A DNA stretch of 64,000 nt from contig JAPNXP010000014.1 in the NCBI GenBank assembly GCA_028753945.1, positions 744,001 through 808,000 on the forward strand. The letters are read 5' to 3'. Numbering within the stretch: the stretch's first letter is position 1; the number at the start of each line of letters is the position of its first letter. Of the stretch, positions 21,791 through 31,139 are shown in pieces. The position numbers were made by a program, and so were the translations under genes. The notes under the pieces were generated by a model. The model was not told the DNA's origin. It did no database searches and saw only the letters and a program-made list of their open reading frames with translations. This stretch comes from Hexactinellida sp. DTS-2022 (lineage: Eukaryota; Porifera; Hexactinellida).

Positions 21791-24700
21791 ATTTATCCTA
21801 CAAACTGGGTAATTATAATAATTAAAAGGGATAATTAAAGTAGACAAAATACTTACGTGAGGTAATGGTGGGTGTGGTAGAGGTGGGCGTGGGCGTGGGC
21901 GTGGGCGTGGGCGTGGTGCTAGTTAGATTAACAGTTTGAGTAGACATTAATGTGAAACTGCTCGATGACTGCATAGGAATTGCACTGCTGGAAATGGGTA
22001 CAACACTTGAGACCATTGTTGAGGATATATTTCCGCCTAAAATACTGGAAGACATCATAGGAATTGCACTGCTGGAAATGGGTACAACACTTGAGACCAT
22101 TGTTGAGGATATATTTCCGCCTAAAATACTGGACGACATCATAGGAATTGCACTGCTGGAAATGGGTGCAACATTTGAGACCATTGTTGAGGCTATATTT
22201 CCGCCAAAAATACTTGAAGACACCATAGGAATTGCACTGGTGGAAATGGGTGCAACATTTGAGACCATTGTTGAGGCTATATTTCCGCCAAAAATACTTG
22301 AAGACATCATAGGAATTGCACTGCTGGAAATGGGTACAACACTTGAGACCATTGTTGAGGATATATTTCCGCCTAAAATACTGGAAGACATCATAGGAAT
22401 TGCACTGCTGGAAATGGGTACAACACTTGAGACCATTGTTGAGGATATATTTCCGCCTAAAATACTGGACGACATCATAGGAATTGCACTGCTGGAAATG
22501 GGTGCAACATTTGAGACCATTGTTGAGGCTATATTTCCGCCAAAAATACTTGAAGACACCATAGGAATTGCACTGGTGGAAATGGGTGCAACATTTGAGA
22601 CCATTGTTGAGGCTATATTTCCGCCAAAAATACTTGAAGACACCATAGGAATTGCACTGGTGGAAATGGGTACAACACTTGAGACCATTGTTGAGGCTAT
22701 ATTTCCGCCAAAAATACTTGAAGACACCATAGGAATTGCACTGGTGGAAATGGGTGCAACATTTGAGACTATTGTTGAGGCTATATTTCCGCCAAAAATA
22801 CTTGAAGACATCATAGGAATTGCACTGCTGGAAATGGGTACAACACTTGAGACCATTGTTGAGGCGACATTTCCGCCTATGATACTGGAAGAAGGAAGAA
22901 CGACTTGTGCGTTTATTATCGTATAATTGAAAGTTATTTTTAAGCCTAAATCCTTGACTGTGCACGTGAATTCCGTGGAAATTGGGAAAAGTTCAATGCT
23001 AAGTGTAAGAAAACCGTTGTTACTTGCTAATGTTCCGTTTGGGAAGAGCCAGATAGGATTGAGACCAGACTGTGGAGGATTGTTCAACATACAGGATACG
23101 GTAAATACTTCATTTGATTCTGCGGTTATTATAAAGATTGTTGCATTCAGCTTGAGCATTGGAGGAGCTAGAAAAGTCGCATATAAACACTTGCTGAAAA
23201 AATTATATAATTTTATCCTACAAACTGGGTAATTATAATAATTAAAAGGGATAATTAAAGTAGACAAAATTCTTACGTGAGGTAATGGTGGGTGTGGTAG
23301 AGGTGGGCGTGGGCGTGGGCGTGGGCGTGGGCGTGGTGCTAGTTAGATTAACAGTTTGAGTAGGCATTAATGTGAAACTGCTCGATGACTGCATAGGAAT
23401 TGGGCTGCTGGAAATGGGTACAACACTCGAGACCATTGTTGAGGATATATTTCCGCCTAAAATACTGGACGACATCATAGGAATTGCACTGCTGGAAATG
23501 GGTACAGCACTTGAGCCCATTGTTGATGCTATATTTCCGCCAAAAATACTGGACGACATCATAGGAATTGCACTGCTGGAAATGGGTACAGCATTTGAGA
23601 CCATCGATGATAAACTTCCGCCTAAAATACTGGACGACATCATAGGAATTGCACTGCTGGATATGGGTACAACACTTGAGACCATTGATGATAAACTTCC
23701 GCCTAAAATACTGGACGACATCATAGGAATTGCACTGCTGGAAATGGGTACAACACTCGAGACCATCGATGATAAACTACCGCCTAAAATACTGGACGAC
23801 ATCATAGGAATTGCACTGCTGGAAATGGGTACAACACTCGAGACCATCGATGATAAACTTCCGCCTAAAATACTTGAAGACATCATAGGAATTGCACTGC
23901 TGGAAATGGGTGCAACATTTGAGACCATTGTTGAGGCTATATTTCCGCCAAAAATACTTGAAGACACCATAGGAATTGCACTGCTGGAAATGGGTACAAC
24001 ACTCGGGACCATTGTTGAGGCGATATTTCCGCCTATGATACTGGAAGAGACCATAGGAATTGCACTGCTGGAAATGGGTGCAACATTTGAGACCATTGTT
24101 GAGGCTATATTTCCGCCTAAAATACTGGAAGACATCATAGGAATTGCACTGCTGGAAACAGGTACAGCACTCGAGACCATTGTTGAGGCGATATTTCCGC
24201 CTATGATACTTGAAGACATCATAGGAATTGCACTGCTGGAAATGGGTGCAACATTTGAGACCATTGTTGAGGCTATATTTCCGCCAAAAATACTTGAAGA
24301 CATCATAGGAATTGCACTGCTGGAAATGGGTGCAACATTTGAGACCATTGTTGAGGCTATATTTCCGCCAAAAATACTTGAAGACACCATAGGAATTGCA
24401 CTGCTGGAAATGGGTACAACACTCGGGACCATCGATGATAAACTTCCGCCTAAAATACTGGAAGACATCATAGGAATTGCACTGCTGGAAACAGGTACAA
24501 CACTCGAGACCATTGTTGAGGCGATATTTCCACCTATGATACTTGAAGACATCATAGGAATTGCACTGCTGGAAATGGGTGCAACATTTGAGACCATTGT
24601 TGAGGCTATATTTCCGCCAAAAATACTTGAAGACACCATAGGAATTGCACTGCTGGAAATGGGTACAACACTCGGGACCATTGTTGAGGCGATATTTCCG

Positions 24701-24984
24701 CCTATGATACTGGAAGAGACCATAGGAATTGCACTGCTGGAAATGGGTGCAACATTTGAGACCATTGTTGAGGCTATATTTCCGCCTAAAATACTGGAAG
24801 ACATCATAGGAATTGCACTGCTGGAAATGGGTGCAACATTTGAGACCATTGTTGAGGAAATATTCGCGCCCAGAATGCTGGAAGACATCATAGGAATCGC
24901 AGTACTATAACTTGGTGGTATGTTAGCAGATATTTCCCTCCATGACAACATGAGAGCCAATAATAATAAATATTTTAGATCCAT
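18483..24984 (-). CDS. Adhesion-type GPCR B: Ser stalks, three Ig domains, two GAIN/GPS modules, 7TM
   Basis: Four exons on the minus strand: 24984-23277, 23167-21857, 21745-20621 and 20503-18483. Every junction is phase 1 (TCAC/gtaag donors, ttctag acceptors); exons 2 and 3 are multiples of three. The product is about 2054 residues. Exon 1: signal peptide MDLKYLLLLALMLSW and a 28-residue Ser-rich array. Exon 2: Ig-like domain and a second array. Exon 3: Ig-like domain plus a full GAIN-like region and GPS (EVICLASHLTTFSVVV), then a Thr/Pro linker. Exon 4: a near-identical Ig/GAIN/GPS, then 7TM (YLWSLLGPIWVII, VPWIVILL) and a tail with RDVIFSNRSA. The GPS has the canonical HL/T. Exons 2-4 begin alike and the intron flanks are also duplicated, so they arose by exon duplication. 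Skipping any internal exon would keep the frame. Confidence 0.85.
21940..22890 (-). repeat. 84-bp coding array in exon 2 of receptor B
   Basis: About 11 copies of a 28-residue unit (AIPMMSSSILGGNIS, STMVSSVVPISSS). It is followed by a short TP-rich run encoded by a GGGCGTGGGCGT-type hexamer repeat near 21890. Confidence 0.9.
23370..24910 (-). repeat. 84-bp coding array in exon 1 of receptor B
   Basis: About 18-19 units of the same 28-residue type, several shortened to 26 residues (SILGGSLSSMVSSVV). The antisense strand is also open through the array, a by-product of the periodicity. Confidence 0.9.
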
Positions 24985-25056
24985 GTTTAACTTGCTGTTG
25001 CAATTTATTTATCACAGTATGATTTTAGTAGTATATTTTAATGGCAATTTGCTTTC

Positions 25057-25064
25057 TATATATA
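25057..25064 (-). promoter_or_regulatory. TATA box of receptor B
   Basis: TATATATA 73-80 bases upstream of the ATG at 24984 on the minus strand. Confidence 0.45.
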
Positions 25065-25426
25065 CTACTCATACTCACTACTCCAGAGATATGAGTCATA
25101 AGGTCTGGCATTGTTTATGTAGAATAGTATTATATTCTTTAATATATTGGAACTGGTCAGTCCAATCTGGCACATAATGAATATTAGCACCCGTTTTGGA
25201 TCTGAAAATGGTCTTTTGATCTGATTAAAAACTATCAGTTGATTGAGTTGATCGATTTGCAAAAGTTAAATGGTTGATCTAATTGATCGTCACTTGTCAT
25301 GTATGAGATTATAATGAACTAAATCAACTCAATTAAATCTGTGACCGTTCACTTACTATTAGGACAGTATAATATTATATACAATGTAAATTCCTATGGT
25401 GCACGAATACATTTGATGGGGTGTGT

Positions 25427-25735
25427 CATGCCCTACTATAATACGGCTATACATGCTGCCGAATCATAGTAGAAAATAAGAGTCCAGTTTTGTAATTTTT
25501 TTCTAAGGTAAACTATGCTTCCTATTGGCATAATGGCGCCTAAATAGCTTAAACACTAACCTCATATTCTCACAAGTGGTTCCATTGGACTCGCAATGGT
25601 TGATTACCCCATACACAATGCAAATTATGCCAATAGGAAGCATAGTTTAGCTTAGAAAAAAATTACAAAACTAGACTCTTATTTTCTACTATGATTCGGC
25701 AGCATGTATAGCCGTATTATAGTAGGCCATGCCAT
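25427..25735. mobile_element. Long foldback element
   Basis: Arms of about 115 bases (25430-25545 and 25622-25733) are nearly perfect inverted copies. Each contains CTACTATAATACGGCTATAC, ATGCTGCCGAATCATAGTAG and ATGCTTCCTATTGGCATAAT. The loop is under 80 bases and non-coding. CATG occurs at both outer edges and may be the target duplication. High arm identity points to recent origin or gene conversion. Confidence 0.8.
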
Positions 25736-25794
25736 GGGTGTGTACATTACAATTTAGGGCATATGGAGAGCAGATGCCCTATGGTCCGTATTCA

Positions 25795-25865
25795 GTAGAA
25801 TTCGTTAGTACGAACCGTCAGGGGACTGTCAAGATGCGTTCAGAATTCGTATTAACCAATATCAT
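25795..25865. mobile_element. Family A MITE fragment
   Basis: Contains AGTAGAATTCGTTAGTACG, AGGGGACTGTCAAGATGCG and TTCGTATTAACCAAT. Truncated. Confidence 0.6.
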
Positions 25866-25921
25866 TTATTAGGGCTGAAACAAATAATTGAAATGTAACG
25901 AACGAACCTTCTTCTAAAGCA

Positions 25922-26395
25922 CAGGTGGGCAAAGTGCGGCCCGCGAGAGTTGTTTCAAATTATACTGAATGCGGCCCGCTGAACTTTACATAGCACTTTT
26001 AGAATCAATCCCTCATAACTGATGCGTTCACTACGCACGTATAACATGAAAGATAACAATTTCGGTACACGGTTAATACTTAGTGTTCAGACATGCTAAA
26101 TTTGTCATCTATTTCACCTACTACAATGAATAGTTCGTGATGAATAGTTTATAATCAATTGTCACCTACGATTAATTGGTTGTAATGAATTGTTCGTGAT
26201 TCATTTTATTAATTAATGTTCCGAAAGATGATCTGAGTGACTTAGCTAGTAAGTGCTTTTTATAATAAACAGTGAAACAAAAGATAAAAATCATCTGCCA
26301 AGTTTAAATACTAGACTTTAAATGTATAATAGTAGCAGAATATACCCTCAAATGTTTGCGGCCCGCTAAGTTAGACTAAAATTTTACAACGGCCC
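25922..26395. mobile_element. hAT-like element remnant
   Basis: Left end CAGGTGGGCAAAGTGCGGCC is a classic hAT-type terminus. GCGGCCCGCTAAG near 26358 is the facing subterminal sequence. No transposase is seen, so it is non-autonomous or decayed. Confidence 0.6.
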
Positions 26396-26706
26396 TAAAC
26401 AGATTTTTTTCCCCGAATTTTTTCGAATTTTCGTTCGTTTTGATGATCAAGCATTAAATCAAATTCAAGTCTAAAATACAGTGTAAAATAGTTTCTGTTA
26501 ATGTTACAATAATGTAATCTTAAATACAAAATGTATTACACACGAGTTAGCTATAATCAACTAGTTTAGATAGGAATTTATATTTACGATCTCCAATCTG
26601 TACAAAAATCAGTTGTTGCCCAAAAGTACCAAACGAATATTCGGTATATTCGTTTCAGCCCTATTTAACCTTATTTAGTATTCACTAGCTATAATTAATA
26701 ATAAGT

Positions 26707-27330
26707 ATGCATATTTTGCCAAAGAAGAGTTTCCACGTTTTAAATAAAGACAATGTTGCGCGAGTTAAAAAAGACGAACGAGATGCGAACGAGAAAGCAA
26801 AGCATTTGAAAGAAAGATCTCTAAAGGCAGAACAAGAATGGAGATTGAGATCTCTAAGGAATGAACCTACTGAAAAATTTAACTCGATGGAGCTACTAAA
26901 CGATTCGAAATCCCAACTATGCAATAAAGAGAGCAATGAAGAAAAGGAGAAAGAAAAGACTAAAAAAGAAATGAAAATGGGTTTGTTAACTTTCCTAGGG
27001 GGATCAGAGTGGGATCCTGTTAACAAACGTTCGCGCCCACCTTGGTACACTCAAAAATCCGGTAAAGATATAGGGAAACACGAAGAAGGAAGCAAAGATG
27101 AAGCGATCAAGTGCAAAGATGATCCTATGGTAATGATGAAAGCAATACTAACTCCTCCGAGCAAACCACAAAAGTACGGAACTGGGGTAAACTTAACAAT
27201 GCAGAGACATAAGGATAAATATCAAAATTACAATAGAGACAGGCAATCATTCGAACAGTTAAGAAGAGAAAGACATGATGTCGAAATATATAAAAAGAGA
27301 GAGAAAAACAAAAGCCAAGTAAGGCATTGA
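26707..27330 (+). CDS. LENG1: LENG1-like (CWC25-related) nuclear protein, intronless
   Basis: 207 residues. The N-terminus [20 protein letters not shown] matches the CIR/LENG1 N-terminal motif (human [20 protein letters not shown]). Further on, [10 protein letters not shown] and RPPWYT match the conserved GILTYLG and PPWY core. The rest is Lys/Glu/Arg-rich and likely coiled or disordered, and the protein is shorter than human LENG1 (264). The family is linked by homology to CWC25 and CIR N-terminal domain proteins of RNA processing; the molecular role is not established. No intron and no clear TATA box. Confidence 0.85.
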   Translation: [207 protein letters not shown]

Positions 27331-28261
27331 TCCATTAAGCTAATTACTATATAATTATGAGATTGTTAATGTATTGATTGCAGTAGTTCATTATTTAACA
27401 ATTTTGTGGGTTGGAATTTATTTGAAACAAGGTAGGGTTCGTTAGATGGGCGACATTTGTAATATATACTGGCTTGCCACGCCCCATTATACATCATGCT
27501 TTATTATATCTACAAATAATTAGATACTTTGATATTTGATACCAGGTCAAACCTAACTAGATTGTTACCTATGATCAAAAAAATTCTTCTATTATTAACG
27601 CACAGTAATTTTGATAAATGATCTGAAATATATATTTCACACCAAATGTTAAATAGTAGCTATATTATATCATATTATGACTAACAAAGCGATATCTTAA
27701 AATCAATTTAATTACATGTATTTAGTAAAAAGACCTAATACAGTCGACTCCGCTAATAGAGTCCACTATTCTCAGTGCATTATACGTATTTTATTTATTT
27801 AATTAATACTCATGACCTGGTCAGAACCTGGTCTGGAAAATTCTGCCCAGGTTTGACCTGGTCAGTTTGTATTAGTGGCACGGCCCTGCCCATTTTGCAA
27901 ACAAACAAGTTTTATTAGGCGTCGACACCATTCATAATGTCGTGAAAACACCTCATTACAATGTTGTTTAATTTCTGCTTGAAAGTGTAACGTCGATCGA
28001 ATTATGTCTACATTGTCCATAGCATAAAAATTGTAATAGAATAGCTTCATTTATCCTTGAGTATAATTACCTCACCACATTCTCTGGTTCAATAATCAAA
28101 CATTCAAAATGGATACTAGTATATACGTAGTGTAGTACAAGGTTAAAAAGAGATGACTATTTGATCAAATATATTAGTTTCCAAATTATTTTATTGAGAT
28201 CATTAACAAGTAGTTGCGAGCACCTTGATCGTTTTAGGAATCAGCACAATATTGAAAGAAA
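27331..28261. other. Intergenic with small transposon scraps
   Basis: Family C fragment at about 27740-27770 (CAGTCGACTCCGCTAATAG) and a terminus-like GGCACGGCCCTG near 27877-27888, whose reverse CAGGGCCGTGCC is hAT-like. The rest is AT-rich with no gene. Confidence 0.5.
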
Positions 28262-28560
28262 CAGTGTTATTTCTACTGTTGTATAATTTCAGAAAATTTA
28301 GTTTTCCATGGAAATTTCTGGAAAGATTACATACCGGTATTTAAAATTATGCTTAGGAACTTTATTTGAAATTGCCAAAATTTTTGTGCTACTTAAGTTA
28401 ATTATTTCCGAGGAAAAATAACAAGCGCACAGTAACAACTCTACATTATAGATATGGTTTATCAAAATTTCAAAACTGTAGGTAAATATAAGAATTTTTC
28501 CATGTAAAAATTTCCGGAAATTTGGGAATTTTTTGGAAATTTCCCGAGCTTACAACACTA
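28262..28560. mobile_element. hAT-like MITE
   Basis: Ends CAGTGTTATTTCTACTGTTG and GAGCTTACAACACTA. The interior is built of GGAAATTTCC-type motifs (TTTCCGGAAATTTGGG, CATGGAAATTTCTGG). No coding capacity. Confidence 0.55.
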
Positions 28561-28644
28561 GTTATTTCAATGGTCAATGGAGCGAATCAGCGATTAGATA
28601 ATGGCTGTTCCGAACTTTAATGGGTTACCGATACCTCTGAATAT

Positions 28645-28775
28645 GAACATCAGAGGACAGTTTAAATTTGTTCGTCTTATCCGAAATTCGTATTAACAAG
28701 TGACATTAAGTATTAAACAAGACGAGCCCTTCGATCTCGCTCTTTTCAATAGGCAATAAATATTTAAATTTTCAT
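28645..28775 (+). repeat. Direct repeat flanking the rearranged block, left copy
   Basis: Matches 30594-30738 at about 95%: GAACATCAGAGGACAGTTTA, then TTCGTCTTATCCGAAATTCG, then AAACAAGACGAGCCCTTCG. Part of it is family A MITE sequence. Confidence 0.8.
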
Positions 28776-28789
28776 TTGAAAAAATTGAA

Positions 28790-29364
28790 GATACCTGACT
28801 CTAATATTGTGTCTGCATTAAAATTCCTATTGTTCAAATACCGTATTTACCCGAATAAGCGCCGAGCCAATAAAATTGACATTGGTATGATAAAAATTTA
28901 AGCACATTAGTTGATAACTGCAGTGTAATTCCATTGATTTTAGCAACTTCGGTATGTATACTGTCGGTGAGAACCATTAGACCCGACCTAAATATTAATG
29001 AATTATTATAAGTTTCTTCATTGATTTTGGCCTAATTTGATAACACATAATCTATAATTTGTGGAGATTCCAATAATTCAATTTACAAATAAACTCGAGT
29101 TGTTAATGGTAAACGTTGGAATTAAAAGAATTTGCAAAAAAGGGACAGTTGTCCGGTTTGAATGATTTATTAATGTATTTATTTCGATTAAATTAACATT
29201 TTGGAAATATGCAAGTACGTATGGCTCTTTTAGCGTTACAAACATATTGATGCGATTATAACTTAGCAGTGTCAATGAAGAAGCGATCGATCATAAAACA
29301 ACTTTTAGACAGGACAAGTGGTTGCTCTAAAGACCCGACAAGAATAATTGGCACCAAAATACTC
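28790..29364 (+). repeat. Inverted copy of the ERCC8 5' region
   Basis: Reads as the reverse complement of about 3760-4600, including part of the family E MITE (28840-28979), the 5' flank and the first 30 codons. The first half of the MITE and nearby flank are missing in this copy. Identity by eye is 85-90%. Confidence 0.85.
29275..29364 (+). pseudogene. ERCC8: ERCC8 5' fragment
   Basis: ATG followed by codons for KKRSIIKQLLDRTSGCSKD and PTRIIGTKIL, then homology stops abruptly. Compared with the intact gene, R to L and S to T changes are present. The open frame closes within a few codons, so no WD40 blade can be made. The upstream promoter sequence is copied too, so it could still be transcribed. 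Confidence 0.85.
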
Positions 29365-29389
29365 CATGTGCTTAATTATATATCAACTA

Positions 29390-29865
29390 ACAACTTTGAA
29401 TGTTTGATGTAAAAATAACCATGCAAGTTCCTGAAAATACATTAGAAAGGTGTTGACCGATACACAATAATACTTTTAAGGTTGTTAAATGGATTTGTTG
29501 TAGAATAGCATTTTTGATTGATATAATATAGCTTACAGGGGTTACGGGTGTCTTTATTAAGTAGTAGACCTGGCCCCTGGGAAATGAGCATATTAATAGG
29601 TAGGATAATAATATGTCAATAGTATTGCTAAGTAATTTCACAACAGTTTTATAACCTTTAGAAATGATAAATACATGTATTTACTCAATCACACAATAAT
29701 AAAACGAAATCTATATGTCTCGGTCGCTTTGCGACGGTTCGGCGCTTCACGCCTCAATTGACGACCGCTGCCCGGCCTTACTATACTTTGAAACTAATCA
29801 TTTAGAATTATACATCTCTGTGGTGTGTTAAATTTTCCTCATAAAGTCCCCTTAATAAGAATGCT
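29390..29865 (-). repeat. Inverted scar of the receptor A locus lacking the receptor
   Basis: In order, 29390-29655 is an inverted copy of 13285-13025, 29664-29712 of 12695-12640, and 29715-29865 of 6215-6074. The order equals an inverted 6-13.3 kb block from which all receptor-coding DNA and the 12.7-13.0 kb transposons are absent. Confidence 0.8.
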
Positions 29866-30321
29866 ACACAATGCAATTTGTAATTCAAATACTCCCATTA
29901 ATAACTCAATAAATTTCAGTTGCATCATAAGGAAGCTCGAATCCAAATAATAGTAAAAGAAAAACATGCAATAGAATAGACAAATGATTGATTAGTTAAT
30001 TTAATTTATATTAAATCAATCAAATTGCAGCCTAAGAAATCTTTCTATTATGCAGTCTATATATACTAATTGATGAAGTCTGCTAATCCATACTAACAAA
30101 CCCTCGAAATTAATTGGATAACATATTTTGTCACCTTCAAATGTAAATATTTCTCTTCAAAAACGAATAAATCGTCTTCGCAGTACCAAATTACCCCTGT
30201 ATACAAATTTTCAGCTTTCTGGGACTCGTCTTTCCAATGAATTCTGGACAAATACACAAACACACACACACACAACAATTATGATGCTTGTCAATCAATT
30301 AATTTTGGTAGACTTCTAATA
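29866..30321. other. Intergenic, AT-rich, nothing recognised
   Basis: Only a short ACACACACAC run near 30260. No gene seen. Confidence 0.6.
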
Positions 30322-30481
30322 CAGTAGATGTCGGATATAAGCACACCGGTTATAAGAATATATCGGATATAAGAACACAATGTTGAAAAACGGTTGTCAT
30401 ATACCCTATATAATTTATGTCGGTTATAAGAACATTATTGAGTGCATTTCCCGACGATGTGCTTACAACTGGCATCCACTG
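30322..30481. mobile_element. MITE family B
   Basis: Starts CAGTAGATGTCGGATATAAG, ends CTGGCATCCACTG, flanked by TA on both sides. Confidence 0.85.
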
Positions 30482-30593
30482 TACCAAAGAAATACCCTGT
30501 AATGTTTCTGGGTAAATTTGATTCGTACTATAACTTGACATCAATTTAAGTGACCCATCTGACCCATGACCCATAGTCCACTCTGCTCTGCTT

Positions 30594-30738
30594 ATGAACA
30601 TCAGAGGACAGTTTAAATTTGTTCGTCTTATCCGAAATTCGTATTAACAAGTGGCATTAAGTATTAAACAAGACGAGCCCTTCGGTCTCGCTCTATTCAA
30701 TAGGCAATAAATATTTAAATTTAAATTTGAAAAAATTT
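30594..30738 (+). repeat. Direct repeat flanking the rearranged block, right copy
   Basis: Second copy of 28645-28775. The pair brackets the ERCC8 fragment and the receptor A scar. Confidence 0.8.
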
Positions 30739-31139
30739 AATTTGTGTTCAGCATACTTGTTTACCTATAGCACCCGTTGGAAGCTGGCTTCTGGGTTCAT
30801 TTTGAAATTTACTTAATTTTGTTTACCTATTTTTATAAACAACAACAATAAATATTCATATTGGAAATTTATAAATGCCAAATTCATGTTCAGAATATTT
30901 GTTTACCTATTAGAACATATTGAAGTTAGTCTCTATCTCAATTCTAAATGCGGTTTCTACTCCCTACAACAATACTGCAAAGAAAATGCTTAAACGTTCC
31001 AAATATAAAATACTAAACTAAACCAAACGGGGTGATTAAATACAGGTTTGGTTTGACAAACAGTTAATATTAATAGTTCCTAGGAAAGGGAAGAACAAAA
31101 ATAAATTCACATCAGTGTTCCTTAAATCGGTCCAGTAAA
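30739..31139. other. 3' flank of receptor A', no gene
   Basis: AT-rich; TTGTTTACCTAT recurs three times within 150 bases. CACCCGTTGGAAGCTGG near 30771 resembles, inverted, a motif at 59190-59210. It bears no similarity to the 3' flank of receptor A. Confidence 0.5.

Noticed and set aside
21952-24910. Long open frames on the plus strand (up to 512 codons) and a second minus frame through the receptor B arrays
   Set aside because: They arise because an 84-bp unit without stops stays open when repeated. They lack starts, splice context and family similarity, while the Ser-rich frame has a signal peptide and fits the splice phases.
26685-27050. Minus-strand frame opposite LENG1
   Set aside because: Low-complexity shadow of the Lys/Glu-rich coding strand.
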